Shown here: positions 51,685 through 60,690 of the stretch, piece after piece
Numbering within the stretch: position 1 is the stretch's first letter
Layout of the letters: each line of letters begins with the position of its first letter
From: Polaromonas glacialis
GTDB taxonomy: Bacteria; Pseudomonadota; Gammaproteobacteria; Burkholderiales; Burkholderiaceae_C
Reading direction: 5' to 3'
NCBI RefSeq assembly: GCF_000709345.1
Contig: NZ_KL448325.1
Span: forward strand, 1 to 64,000
Length of the DNA stretch: 64,000 nt
Notes under the pieces: generated by a model
What the model was told of the DNA's origin: nothing
Databases searched by the model: none
Seen by the model: only the letters and a program-made list of their open reading frames with translations
Position numbers and translations under genes: made by a program

Positions 51685-52536
51685 TTATCTCTGGGCACTC
51701 GCCACGATCTTCTGTGCAGCATGGATGACGGGCAAATCGACCATGCGGTCATCCAGGCTGAAAGCCTCGCCGCCGCGCCTTGCCGCCTCCGCCAGCACAC
51801 GGCGCGCCCAGGCCTGGTCAGCTTCGGAATAGCCCAGGGCCTCGTGAACGCCAGCCACTTGCGCGGGATGGATGCATAGCTTGCAGCCAAAGCCGAAAGC
51901 GCGCGAGCGCCGGGCATCCGCCGCCAGCCGCTCGGCGTTGCCCGTAGCGGTGGTCACTCCATCGATCGGCGCCGGCAGTCGGGACCGGCGCGAGGCGCAC
52001 ACGAGCGCGTTGCGCGCGAATGCCAGTTCATGCTCATCGGGCGATGCGGACATGCCGAGGTCGAGCTGGAAGTCCAGATGGCCAAATGCAAGGCGCAGGA
52101 CATGTTTTTCGCGGGCCAGCGAATCAGCCGCATCCAGACCCGCCAGGGATTCGATGAGGGCCACGATGCGCGCGCCAGAGCCGAGCCTCTCCCCTACCCT
52201 GCCAACCACACCCGCGTCTTCCGACTTGGGCAGCATGACGGTCAGGCCCTGGCGGGTCCAGTCCCGCAATGATTCAATGTCGCGATCGTGCCATTCGGTT
52301 CCAGTCGCGTTGACACGCACAAGCAGGCGAGCCAGCTGAACTGGGGGAAAAAGCGGCAGATGCTGCGCCAACTGATCCCGGGCACTGTCCTTGCTGTCGG
52401 GCGATACGGCATCTTCCAGATCGATGATGATGCAATCGGCACCGGATTCGAAAGCCTTGGCGAAGCGTTCAGGCCGCGTGGCGGGCACGAACAGCAAGCT
52501 GCGTGCAACAAGCACTGGTGATGGGCTTGCTTGCAC
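51685..52536 (-). CDS. CitE-type CoA-ester lyase (HpcH/HpaI family)
   Basis: GTG 52536 is chosen because CTGGAG precedes it and the homologous part begins RSLLFVPATRPERFAKAFES; a longer frame lies inside the CoA transferase gene. The 283-residue protein has the family signatures GADCIIIDLEDAV, VRVNATGTEWHDRDIE, MLPKSEDA, ALIESLAGLD, AFGHLDFQLDLG and FGFGCKLCIHPAQV. Enzymes of this type cleave citramalyl-, malyl- or citryl-CoA. Context with CaiB and MaoC genes suggests a C5 or branched acyl-CoA substrate. The start nearly abuts the CaiB stop, so the genes are coupled. Confidence 0.9.
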   Translation of the reverse strand: MQASPSPVLVARSLLFVPATRPERFAKAFESGADCIIIDLEDAVSPDSKDSARDQLAQHLPLFPPVQLARLLVRVNATGTEWHDRDIESLRDWTRQGLTVMLPKSEDAGVVGRVGERLGSGARIVALIESLAGLDAADSLAREKHVLRLAFGHLDFQLDLGMSASPDEHELAFARNALVCASRRSRLPAPIDGVTTATGNAERLAADARRSRAFGFGCKLCIHPAQVAGVHEALGYSEADQAWARRVLAEAARRGGEAFSLDDRMVDLPVIHAAQKIVASAQR

Positions 52537-52538
52537 GG

Positions 52539-53723
52539 TCAAATCACTCCAGTGGCGCTCAGTTGCGCAATGTCGGCCTCGGAACGCCCCAGCTCTTGCA
52601 GAATGCTTTTGCTGTGCTCGCCCAATGCAGGCACAGCATCCATGCGGCATTCAAACGCATTGCTGGTGGCCGGTGGCAGCAGCGCCTGCAACTCGCCCGC
52701 CGCCGAGCCGATTGTGCGAAAGCGCTGGCGCGCGTGCAGTTGTGGATGTGACCACAGGTCGCCCACCTGATTGACGCTGGCATTGGCGATCTTCGCCTTA
52801 TCCAGCCGCGCGAGCACCTCCTCTGCCGTGAGTTCGGCAAACAGATCCAGAATGGTCTGTCGCAGCGCAGCGCGGTTCTCGACGCGGCGCACGTTTGCGT
52901 CGAAGCGCGGATCGGAGACCAACTCCGGGCGACGCAGCACTTGCTCGCAAAACGCCTTCCACTCACGCTCATTCTGCAGGCCAAGCATCACGACCTTGCC
53001 GTCCCCTGCCTCGAAGGGGCCATAGGGGTAGATGGTCGCATGCGACGCACCATTGCGGCTGGGCGGCTGCTGGCCGTCGTAGGCGTAATACATGGGGAAG
53101 CCCATCCACTCCGTGAGCGCCTCCAGCATGGACACTTCCACATGCGAGCCCTGGCCAGTCTGCTGGCGCTGCAGCAAGGCACTGAGCACGCCGGTGTAGG
53201 CATACATGCCTGCGGCGATATCGGCGATGGAGTTGCCTGCCTTGCTGGGCTCTTCCGGCGTTCCGGTGATCGAAAGGAAGGCGGCCTCGCTCTGGATCAG
53301 CAGGTCGTAGGCCTTCTTGTCGCGGTAAGGGCCGTCAGCCCCATAACCAGAGATGTCGCAAACAATCAGGCGTGGATTTTTGGCATGCAGCGCCTCGAAG
53401 CTCAGACCCATGCGGGCTGCAGCACCGGGGGCCAGATTCTGTACCAGTACATCGGCCTGCGCAATGAGTTCGCCCAGCACCTCCAGTGCCTGGGGCTGCT
53501 TCAAGTCCAGTGTGAGACTTTCCTTGGACCGGTTGGTCCAGACGAAATGCGAGGCAAGCCCGCGCGTGCGATGGTCATAGGCTCGCGCGAAGTCGCCGCT
53601 GCCTGGCCGCTCGACTTTGATAACGCGCGCACCCAGGTCGGCCAATTGCCGGGTGCAGAAAGGAGCGGCAATGGCATGCTCCAGCGTAATGACGGTAATG
53701 CCTGTCAGGGGACGCATTTGCAT
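52539..53723 (-). CDS. CaiB/BaiF-family CoA transferase (class III)
   Basis: A 394-residue protein with the family start GITVITLEHAIAAPFCTRQL, DLGARVIKVERPGSGDFARA, the catalytic aspartate region NPRLIVCDISGYGADGPYRD and GNSIADIAAGMYAYTGVLSA. It moves CoA from one acyl-CoA to a free acid through an aspartyl intermediate. It lies between the MaoC and CitE genes, so it probably activates the acid that these two process. Confidence 0.93.
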   Translation of the reverse strand: MQMRPLTGITVITLEHAIAAPFCTRQLADLGARVIKVERPGSGDFARAYDHRTRGLASHFVWTNRSKESLTLDLKQPQALEVLGELIAQADVLVQNLAPGAAARMGLSFEALHAKNPRLIVCDISGYGADGPYRDKKAYDLLIQSEAAFLSITGTPEEPSKAGNSIADIAAGMYAYTGVLSALLQRQQTGQGSHVEVSMLEALTEWMGFPMYYAYDGQQPPSRNGASHATIYPYGPFEAGDGKVVMLGLQNEREWKAFCEQVLRRPELVSDPRFDANVRRVENRAALRQTILDLFAELTAEEVLARLDKAKIANASVNQVGDLWSHPQLHARQRFRTIGSAAGELQALLPPATSNAFECRMDAVPALGEHSKSILQELGRSEADIAQLSATGVI

Positions 53724-53756
53724 AATTTGTGTCGTTGTTTGGTTGTTTGATGGATA

Positions 53757-54611
53757 TCAGTCGATCTCGGCGCTGGCCTGCATTGCCAGCTGGCCATCGG
53801 GGGCCCGCGCCCACAGGTGTGCCGTGTGTCCGTTGTCCTCCACCTTTCCGGCTACCGTGAAGGGTGCCGTGTCGAACAAGGGACCAACGGCCTTGAACAC
53901 AAAGGTTTTGACGTGCTTGTGGGGGTGCGCCCGGCGCAGCTCCTCCATGAGCAGCGTGGCGATCAGAGGTCCATGCACCACGAGGCCGGGGTAGCCCTCT
54001 TCCTGCATGGCATAGGTCCTGTCGTAGTGGATGCGGTGGCCGTTGAAGGTCAGGGCTGAGTAGCGCATCAGCAGCACCGGGTCGGGCGTGATGATGCGGG
54101 CGAATTGCTCATCGTTGGGTGCAGCCGCAGGCTTCGGCGCGGGCGTACCTGGCGTGGGTGCGTCGCGATAGACGAGGTCCTGCTCCTCGCGGATGGCAAG
54201 GCCCTGCGCATCGAAGATGTCGTGCTGCACGGTCACGAACACCAGCTGGCCGCTGCGACCCGTCTTGCTTTGGATGTTCTTGATGACGGACACCCGCCGC
54301 ATCTGCGCCCCCAGGGCCAGCGGGCGCAGGAACTGCAGCCGCCCACCAGCCCACATGCGCCGGGGCAACTGGACGGGAGGCAGAAAACCGCCGCGCTTTG
54401 GATGCCCGTCCGTGTCAATGTTCGATTGGCGCTCGCCTGGCAGGAAATAAAGCCAATGCCAAAGCGGTGGTAATTCCGAAGGCAGCGCAGGCGCGTTGGC
54501 GTTGTCCAGCGTGGCCAGCAAGAGGCGGACCGGCGCGCTGCTCACCGGGTCCTCGCATTCGTCAAGGCGGCCAACCCAGCTGTCAAAGGATTCAGGATTC
54601 TCAGAATTCAT
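53757..54611 (-). CDS. MaoC-like / FAS1-like dehydratase (mesaconyl-CoA hydratase type)
   Basis: I take ATG 54611 (AAGG upstream). The 284-residue protein is a double hot-dog: an N-terminal FAS1-like dehydratase half (WHWLYFLPGERQSNIDTDGH, PRRMWAGGRLQFLRPL) and a C-terminal hydratase half with the catalytic segment RYSALTFNGHRIHYDRTYAM and GYPGLVVHGPLIATLL. This resembles mesaconyl-C4-CoA and itaconyl-CoA hydratases. Together with CaiB and CitE it matches the three-enzyme layout of itaconate or mesaconate breakdown, though other acids are possible. Confidence 0.87.
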   Translation of the reverse strand: MNSENPESFDSWVGRLDECEDPVSSAPVRLLLATLDNANAPALPSELPPLWHWLYFLPGERQSNIDTDGHPKRGGFLPPVQLPRRMWAGGRLQFLRPLALGAQMRRVSVIKNIQSKTGRSGQLVFVTVQHDIFDAQGLAIREEQDLVYRDAPTPGTPAPKPAAAPNDEQFARIITPDPVLLMRYSALTFNGHRIHYDRTYAMQEEGYPGLVVHGPLIATLLMEELRRAHPHKHVKTFVFKAVGPLFDTAPFTVAGKVEDNGHTAHLWARAPDGQLAMQASAEID

Positions 54612-54671
54612 GGCGCCTTGCACTCCACAGTAAATAAAATCGGTTGGCCGCTAAAGATTGACGGGAGCGCT

Positions 54672-55616
54672 TCACAAAACCGAAACCAGTTCCGGTACAG
54701 CCACAAACAGGTCAGCAACGAGGCCGTAGTCGGCCACCGAGAAGATGGGCGCTTCCTCATCCTTGTTGATCGCGACGATGACCTTGCTGTCCTTCATGCC
54801 GGCCAGATGCTGGATGGCGCCGGAGATACCCGCAGCCACATACAGCTGTGGCGCCACGATCTTGCCGGTCTGCCCGACCTGCCAGTCGTTGGGCGCGTAA
54901 CCGGCATCGACCGCCCCGCGCGAGGCGCCCAGGGCCGCGCCGAGCTTGTCAGCCAGCGGCGTCAAGACTTCGCCGAACTTCTCGCTCGAGCCCAGCGCCC
55001 GGCCGCCCGAGACGATGACCTTGGCCGCCGTCAGCTCGGGCCGGTCGCTTTTGGCGATTTCCGAGCCCAGGAAAGATGACTTGCCGCTGTCGGCGACAGC
55101 GGCAACAGTTTGCACGGCACCGAAGCCGCCTGTTGAGGCGGCAGCATCAAAGCCCGTGGTGCGCACGGTGATGACCTGAGTAACGTCCAAGCTCTGGACG
55201 GTGGCAATGGCGTTGCCGGCGTAGATCGGGCGCTCGAAGGTATCGGCGGCAACCACCCGGGTGATGTCCGAGATCTGGCCCACGCCCAGCAACGCGGCCA
55301 CACGCGGGGCGATGTTTTTGCCCGAGGCCGTGGCCGGGAACAAAAGGTGGCTGTAGCTACTAGCCATGGCAACCACTTGGGCTGCCATGTTCTCGGCCAG
55401 TCCGTAAGCCAATGAGTCACCGTCTGCATAAATCACTTTGCTTACACCGGTGATTCGAGCAGCTGCTTCGGCCACGCTTTTGGCCTGGTACCCCAGCACC
55501 AGAACGTGCACCTGCCCGTTCGTGAACATGCTGATCTCGGCGGCGGCCTTGACGGTATGAAGGGTAGCCACCTTGAGGGAGGCATTGTCGTGTTCAGCAA
55601 TAACGAGTGTGGTCAT
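54672..55616 (-). CDS. etfA: Electron transfer flavoprotein alpha subunit
   Basis: The 314-residue protein has the N-terminal ETF domain (TLVIAEHDNASLKVATLHTV) and the C-terminal FAD domain with KVIVSGGRALGSSEKFGEVL, AALGASRGAVDAGYAPNDWQ, VGQTGKIVAPQLYVAAGISG, AIQHLAGMKDSKVIVAINKD. It binds FAD with the beta subunit and takes electrons from the acyl-CoA dehydrogenase encoded two genes upstream. A pathway-specific ETF beside its dehydrogenase is common in catabolic clusters. Confidence 0.96.
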   Translation of the reverse strand: MTTLVIAEHDNASLKVATLHTVKAAAEISMFTNGQVHVLVLGYQAKSVAEAAARITGVSKVIYADGDSLAYGLAENMAAQVVAMASSYSHLLFPATASGKNIAPRVAALLGVGQISDITRVVAADTFERPIYAGNAIATVQSLDVTQVITVRTTGFDAAASTGGFGAVQTVAAVADSGKSSFLGSEIAKSDRPELTAAKVIVSGGRALGSSEKFGEVLTPLADKLGAALGASRGAVDAGYAPNDWQVGQTGKIVAPQLYVAAGISGAIQHLAGMKDSKVIVAINKDEEAPIFSVADYGLVADLFVAVPELVSVL

Positions 55617-55629
55617 TTCAGTCGGTTCC

Positions 55630-56379
55630 TTAGATCACTTTGGCTTCGTTCCTGAGCTTGCTGACCAAGGTGGCCACGTCGGCGACCTTGATGCCGGCGC
55701 TGCGCTTCGGGGGCTCGCTGACCTTCAGGGTCTTGATGCGCGGGGTCACATCGACGCCCAGGTCGGCCGGCAAGACGCGCTCCAGCGGCTTTTTCTTGGC
55801 CTTCATGATGTTGGGCAGCGTCACGTAGCGCGGCTCGTTCAGACGCAAATCGGTCGTGATGATCGCTGGCAGCGTCAAGGAAAGCGTCTCGAGCCCGCCA
55901 TCGACTTCACGGGTGACCCGGGCAACGCCATCAGCCACTTCGGCTTTGGAGGCAAACGTCGCCTGTCCCCAGTCCAGCAGGGCCGCCAGCATCTGGCCGG
56001 TCTGGTTGCAGTCGTCGTCGATGGCCTGCTTGCCCAGGATGACGAGCTGCGGCTGCTCTTTATCGACCAGGGCTTTCAACAGCTTGGCCACGGCCAGCGG
56101 CTGCAATTCTTCTGACGTCTCGACCAGAATGGCGCGGTCCGCGCCAATGGCCATGGCCGTGCGTAGCGTTTCCTGGCACTGGGCAACGCCGCAGCTGACG
56201 GCGATGACTTCCGTGGCGACGCCTTTTTCCTTCAGCCGCATCGCCTCTTCGACGGCGATCTCATCAAACGGGTTCATGCTCATCTTGACATTGGCGATCT
56301 CCACGCCCGTGCCATCGGATTTGACGCGGACTTTGACGTTGTAATCGACAACACGCTTGATGGGAACGAGAACTTTCAT
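55630..56379 (-). CDS. etfB: Electron transfer flavoprotein beta subunit
   Basis: From ATG 56379 (MKVLVPIKRVVDYNVKVRVK) the protein has the standard 249 residues. Family blocks: NPFDEIAVEEAMRLKEKGVA, the AMP-binding DDDCNQTGQMLAALLDWGQA segment and LSLTLPAIITTDLRLNEPRY. It forms the ETF heterodimer with the product of the next gene, 13 bp away. The longer open frame to 56439 runs into the dehydrogenase gene and is not used. Confidence 0.96.
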   Translation of the reverse strand: MKVLVPIKRVVDYNVKVRVKSDGTGVEIANVKMSMNPFDEIAVEEAMRLKEKGVATEVIAVSCGVAQCQETLRTAMAIGADRAILVETSEELQPLAVAKLLKALVDKEQPQLVILGKQAIDDDCNQTGQMLAALLDWGQATFASKAEVADGVARVTREVDGGLETLSLTLPAIITTDLRLNEPRYVTLPNIMKAKKKPLERVLPADLGVDVTPRIKTLKVSEPPKRSAGIKVADVATLVSKLRNEAKVI

Positions 56380-56398
56380 ATCAATGATCCCCCTGAGA

Positions 56399-57571
56399 TC
56401 AGTAGGAACGGGGAAGTTCAAGCACGTGCTCGGCCACATGGCTCAGGATCATGTTGGTTGAGATGGGCGCGACCTGATATAGGCGTGTCTCGCGGAACTT
56501 GCGCTCTATGTCGTATTCGCAGGCAAACCCAAAACCGCCGTGCGTTTGCAGGCAGGCATTCGCGGCCTCCCAGCTCGCCTTGGCCGCCAGGTATTTGGCC
56601 ATGTTGGCTTCCACGCCGGCGTTCTGTCGCGCATCGATCTTCTCGCAGGCGCGCCAGCGCATCAGATTGGCGGCTTCTAGCTCGATGAAAGATTCAGCCA
56701 GCGGAAACTGGATGCCCTGGTTCTGCCCAATCGATCGCCCGAACACTTTGCGCTCATTGGCGTAGTTGCAGGCCTTTTCCAAAAACCAGTAGCCGTCGCC
56801 AATGCACTCCGCAGCAATCAACGTACGCTCGGCGTTCAGTCCCTCAAAGATGACCTTCAAACCCTTGCCCTCCTGGCCCAGCAGCGCGTCTTCGGGCAGT
56901 TCCAGGTTATCGAAGAACAGCTCGTTGGTCTCGTGGTTAACCATGTTCGGGATGGGCCGCACTGTCAGGCCTTTGCCGATCGCCTTGTCCAACTCGACGA
57001 TGAAGCACGAGAGACCGTCGCTCTTCTTTTGCACTTGATCCAGGGGAGTGGTGCGCGCCAGCAGGATGAGCAGGTCGCTGTGCTGCACGCGAGATATCCA
57101 GACCTTCTGGCCGTTGATGACCCAGCGGCCGTCTTTTTTGACGGCGGTGGTCTTGAGTTTGGTGGTGTCGCTGCCGGTGGTGGGCTCTGTTACACCCATG
57201 GACTGCACGCGCAGCTCACCCGACGCGATGCGAGGCAGGTAAAACTCCTTCTGAGCCGGGGTTCCACTAAAGACAATCGTGTTCATCACATACATCTGCC
57301 CATGGCAGGCGCCCGAATTGCCGCCCGAACGGTTGATCTCTTCCATGATCACTGAGGCCTCGGCCATGGAAAGGCCCGGTCCGCCGAACTCCTGCGGAAT
57401 CAATGCGGCCAGCCAGCCCGCCTTGGTGAGGGCGTTGACAAACGCCTCAGGGTATTCGCGCTTTTCATCGATCTGACGGTGATATTCGGCAGGAAACTGG
57501 CTGCACAGGCCGCGTACCGCGTCACGAAGTTCCTGGTACTGGTCAGGCGCGGAGAAGATGGATGCGGTCAT
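56399..57571 (-). CDS. Acyl-CoA dehydrogenase
   Basis: From ATG 57571 the protein has 390 residues: IPQEFGGPGLSMAEASVIME, the FAD-binding MGVTEPTTGSDTTKLKTTAV, WVINGQKVWISRVQHSDLLI and the C-terminal ANACLQTHGGFGFACEYDIE. The usual EGT catalytic glutamate near the C-terminus is replaced (YQVAPISTN). GLNAERTLIAAE (E248) is placed like the catalytic glutamate of isovaleryl- and long-chain-CoA dehydrogenases, so a short branched or long substrate is plausible. It is the first gene of the minus-strand CoA operon and is divergent from a LysR gene. Confidence 0.93.
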   Translation of the reverse strand: MTASIFSAPDQYQELRDAVRGLCSQFPAEYHRQIDEKREYPEAFVNALTKAGWLAALIPQEFGGPGLSMAEASVIMEEINRSGGNSGACHGQMYVMNTIVFSGTPAQKEFYLPRIASGELRVQSMGVTEPTTGSDTTKLKTTAVKKDGRWVINGQKVWISRVQHSDLLILLARTTPLDQVQKKSDGLSCFIVELDKAIGKGLTVRPIPNMVNHETNELFFDNLELPEDALLGQEGKGLKVIFEGLNAERTLIAAECIGDGYWFLEKACNYANERKVFGRSIGQNQGIQFPLAESFIELEAANLMRWRACEKIDARQNAGVEANMAKYLAAKASWEAANACLQTHGGFGFACEYDIERKFRETRLYQVAPISTNMILSHVAEHVLELPRSY

Positions 57572-57610
57572 GTTTGCGTAAAAAGTTAATGAAGTTGTTC
57601 GATAGTAATA

Positions 57611-57648
57611 TCTGATCAATTTTTAAAACAATAGAAATTTCTGATCAA
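57611..57648. promoter_or_regulatory. Possible LysR binding region, repeated TCTGATCAA
   Basis: The 9-mer TCTGATCAA occurs at 57611-57619 and 57640-57648 in the gap between the acyl-CoA dehydrogenase and LysR genes, separated by an A/T-rich stretch. Spacing of 29 bp puts both on one face of the helix within error. That LysR binds here is inferred only from position. Confidence 0.45.
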
Positions 57649-57676
57649 CCTATCAACTTTCGGTATTGAGAAAAAG

Positions 57677-58606
57677 ATGGATTTCAAACAACTGCGCGCT
57701 TTTATCACCGTGGCCGAAACGGGCAATGTCACGCGTGCTTCCAATTTGTTGAACCTGGTGCAACCCGCGGTGTCGCGCCAGTTGCGCATGCTCGAAGAAG
57801 ACCTCGGCACCGAGCTGTTTGAACGCCGCCATGGCATGCAACTCACGCCCTCGGGCAAAACCATGCTGGAATACGCGCGCCGCATCCTCAACGAAGTGGC
57901 GCGCGCCAAGGCCGAAATTCAACCTACCGACAGCCCGGTCTCGGGCATTGTGAGCATCGGGTTGCTGGCAAGCACATCGGACCTGCTTGCGACGAAACTG
58001 GCCGCCGAGGTCGTGCAACGCTATCCCCACATTCGCCTGAGGCTGTTGATCGGCTACGCCGGGCATCTGCAGGACTGGCTCGAGAATGGGGAAATCGATG
58101 CCGCCCTTCTGTACGGGCGCAAGGAAACGCCCGCACTGCACGTGAAAGAACTGCTTGAGGAGAGCCTCTGGATCGTGGCACCGCCATCGGCCAAGCTATC
58201 CCGAAAGCGGCCACTGCAGTTGGCACGCGTGGCACGCGAGCCCTTCATCCTGCCCGCTGCACCGCAAGGCCTGCGGGCGGCCATCGAACATGCGGCATTG
58301 GAGGCAGGCGTGACGCTGCAAGTGTTCGCCGAAACCAATTCATTGAGTGTTCAGAAAGCCCTGGTCGCAGAAGGCTACGGCTGGACCATTCTTCCTGTGG
58401 TGGGCGTCGCACAGGAAGTCGAACGCGGCCTCCTGAGTGCTGCCCCCCTCGCGGCGCCCGGTCTTCGGCGCACCATCGTGCTGGTCATGCCAAGCAGCCG
58501 GCAGGCTACTGCACCGGTGCGATGTGTGGTCAGCATTTTGACGGAGTGCGTCAAGACGACCTTCGACGAGGGCCACTGGCTGGACTCGCGCTGGCTAGGC
58601 CAGTAG
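57677..58606 (+). CDS. LysR-family transcriptional regulator
   Basis: The 309-residue protein starts MDFKQLRAFITVAETGNVTR with HTH segment ASNLLNLVQPAVSRQLRMLE and an effector domain from SGIVSIGLLASTSDLLATKL. It resembles the Nac/CbnR-like LysR group by eye. It is divergent from the acyl-CoA dehydrogenase operon, its likely target, and upstream of the ring-cleavage genes, which it may also control. Confidence 0.93.
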   Translation: MDFKQLRAFITVAETGNVTRASNLLNLVQPAVSRQLRMLEEDLGTELFERRHGMQLTPSGKTMLEYARRILNEVARAKAEIQPTDSPVSGIVSIGLLASTSDLLATKLAAEVVQRYPHIRLRLLIGYAGHLQDWLENGEIDAALLYGRKETPALHVKELLEESLWIVAPPSAKLSRKRPLQLARVAREPFILPAAPQGLRAAIEHAALEAGVTLQVFAETNSLSVQKALVAEGYGWTILPVVGVAQEVERGLLSAAPLAAPGLRRTIVLVMPSSRQATAPVRCVVSILTECVKTTFDEGHWLDSRWLGQ

Positions 58607-59154
58607 TGGCATCCCCGAGCCAGCACGCCCCGAGCCAATCACCGCATTCCACTGTACCCCTCATGCATTTCACGCGTGCCGCGATTACGCAGCGCGCCTG
58701 GTATTACGGCGAGATGCTGGTTGGCGATCCGCCCCCCGGCGGCGCTGCGGCGTGCGACTCATCTGGGCGATGAGGACTCCTCGATGAATGAAAGAGGTGT
58801 CACTGTGATGGCCGACTCAGGCAGCAACAAGAATGTGCCGGATTGACCGCTTAGGTCGCTGCTGGCGGGCTCCACCGCAGCCGATCAGCGTCAAGCGCTG
58901 AAGTCATTATCCGCAAGCTCAGGCAGTGCGATCTCTTCCGTTTTGGATCAAGTCCTCGTTCAATAAAGCGTATTCATTTATTGATCGATCTCAAGTATCG
59001 TTCGATCGGAATTTGACAGATGCACGACGGTAAGAGTGTCGAGGTGAGCCCAGGCAACGAAATGTCGCTTGTGTCCGATTCAGCCTTTTTCCGCATGTAA
59101 AACAAAGAAGCATGAGGCCAAAGCCAGGTGTTTCACACGACAGGAGCAATACCA
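58607..59154. other. Gene-free gap upstream of the monooxygenase operon
   Basis: About 550 bases with no convincing gene. Around 58981-59011 (TTGATCGATC...TTCGATCGGA) there are nested GATCGA/TCGATC half-sites that could bind a MarR- or IclR-like regulator. The ribosome-binding site AGGAG of the next gene is at 59142-59146. Confidence 0.5.
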
Positions 59155-60681
59155 ATGGATATGACTATAAATATGGATATCAAATCGACTGCCATGAATG
59201 GAGCCAGAAAAGGCGTGCGCAACGGGGCCGATTACATCGCATCGCTCCAAGACGGCCGCTCCGTCTGGATTGATGGAGAACGCATCAAGGATGTGACGGT
59301 TGACCGGCGCTTTCGTGGCGCGATTCAATCCATCGCAGATCTTTATGACATCCAATGCGATCCCGCTTTGTCGGACAAGATGACCTTCACCTCGCCGACC
59401 TCCGGCGCGCGCGTGGGCATGTCCTTCATCCAGCCACGCTCTGCCGAAGATCTGCGACGCCGGCGTGACATGATGAAGACCTGGATGGATGCCGTGGGCG
59501 GCATGATGGGTCGCACGCCTGATTTCCTCAACGTGATGGTCAGCGCCCACGCCTCGGCACACGAAGTGTTTGCGGTGGGCGGCGAACGGTTTGCCCAGAA
59601 CATTGTCAATTACCATGAATACATTCGGGAAAACGACCTGGCGCTGACACACTCGCTGGTGTCGCCGGACATCGATAAGCGCAAGCAGATGTTCGAGCAG
59701 CCCGGTGAGATGGTGATGCGGGTCGTGCGCGAATCCGATGCCGGCATCTACGTTTCGGGCGCCCGTTCGGTGGCCACCCTCGGCCCACTGGCCAACGAGG
59801 TGCTCATCATGCCGGCGGCCGCGAAATTCCCGCTGGTGGCGGACGCCGAAGCCTATGCGGTCGGGTTTGCCGTCAGCATCGACACGCCCGGCATGAAGAT
59901 GATCTGCCGCCCCTCCTACCCCACGACGGGAAAGTTCGCCAACGACCCCCTTTCGGGGCGCATGGACGAGATGGACGCGGTGCTCTGGTTTGAAGACTGC
60001 TTTGTGCCGTGGGAGCGCGTGTTCATGTACCGCAACATCAAGGCCGTGGAAGCCGCGATGAAGTCGCCCTCCGGCCCGCATGGTTCACACCAGTCGGCCA
60101 CGCGCTCTTTGGCGAAGATGGAATTCCTGCTGGGCATTGCTTATAACCTGGTGGAAGTGAGCCACAGCCACTTCCCCAACGTGATGGTTCAACTGGCGGA
60201 ATTGGTAGCCTTTGTAGAGACCTTGCGAGCCTTGGTCCGCGTGGCAGAAATTGATTGCATTCCTGGGCCCAATGGCACGGTCGTTCCCTATGAGCAGCCG
60301 CTCAATGTGGTGCGCGCTCAGTATCCGGCGATGCATGCCCGCGCGCTGGAGATCCTGCAATTCCTGGGCGCTGGCAACCTGGTCGTGGCGCCCTCCGTTG
60401 AGGACCTGCACAGCGAAAGCGGCCCGGCCATCGAACGCTATTGCGCCGGGGCCGACATTCCGGCCGAACGCAGGATGCAGCTGACGCGGCTTGCCTGGGA
60501 TGCGTCTTGCTCGTCCTTTGCCGGGCGGCAGAATCTGTACGAAAAATTCTTCTCGGGCGATCCCTGGCGCAATGCCGCCATGCGCGGCGAGCGGTATCCG
60601 GGCGCCCGCGAGGCACAAGACCGTGTCTGGGCGTTCCTCGATCGCAATGGTGAGTGGGAGCAGCGGATCAACGGCGCCTAG
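59155..60681 (+). CDS. HpaB-type flavin-dependent aromatic monooxygenase, large component
   Basis: ATG 59155 has AGGAG eight bases upstream, and gives 508 residues, near the family length of about 520. Blocks typical of 4-hydroxyphenylacetate 3-hydroxylases: YIASLQDGRSVWIDGERIKD, WMDAVGGMMGRTPDFLNVMV, GARSVATLGPLANEVLIMPA and LWFEDCFVPWERVFMYRNI. It uses reduced flavin from a partner reductase to hydroxylate a phenolic substrate ortho to the OH. The reductase gene (62346) and an extradiol dioxygenase gene follow in the same operon, so the product is probably a catechol. Confidence 0.94.
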   Translation: MDMTINMDIKSTAMNGARKGVRNGADYIASLQDGRSVWIDGERIKDVTVDRRFRGAIQSIADLYDIQCDPALSDKMTFTSPTSGARVGMSFIQPRSAEDLRRRRDMMKTWMDAVGGMMGRTPDFLNVMVSAHASAHEVFAVGGERFAQNIVNYHEYIRENDLALTHSLVSPDIDKRKQMFEQPGEMVMRVVRESDAGIYVSGARSVATLGPLANEVLIMPAAAKFPLVADAEAYAVGFAVSIDTPGMKMICRPSYPTTGKFANDPLSGRMDEMDAVLWFEDCFVPWERVFMYRNIKAVEAAMKSPSGPHGSHQSATRSLAKMEFLLGIAYNLVEVSHSHFPNVMVQLAELVAFVETLRALVRVAEIDCIPGPNGTVVPYEQPLNVVRAQYPAMHARALEILQFLGAGNLVVAPSVEDLHSESGPAIERYCAGADIPAERRMQLTRLAWDASCSSFAGRQNLYEKFFSGDPWRNAAMRGERYPGAREAQDRVWAFLDRNGEWEQRINGA

Positions 60682-60690
60682 GAGAGCAGC

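Noticed and set aside
59080..60081. Minus-strand open frame of 333 codons opposite the HpaB-type gene
   Set aside because: Histidine/arginine-rich antisense frame without a ribosome-binding site; the plus-strand protein is clearly a monooxygenase.
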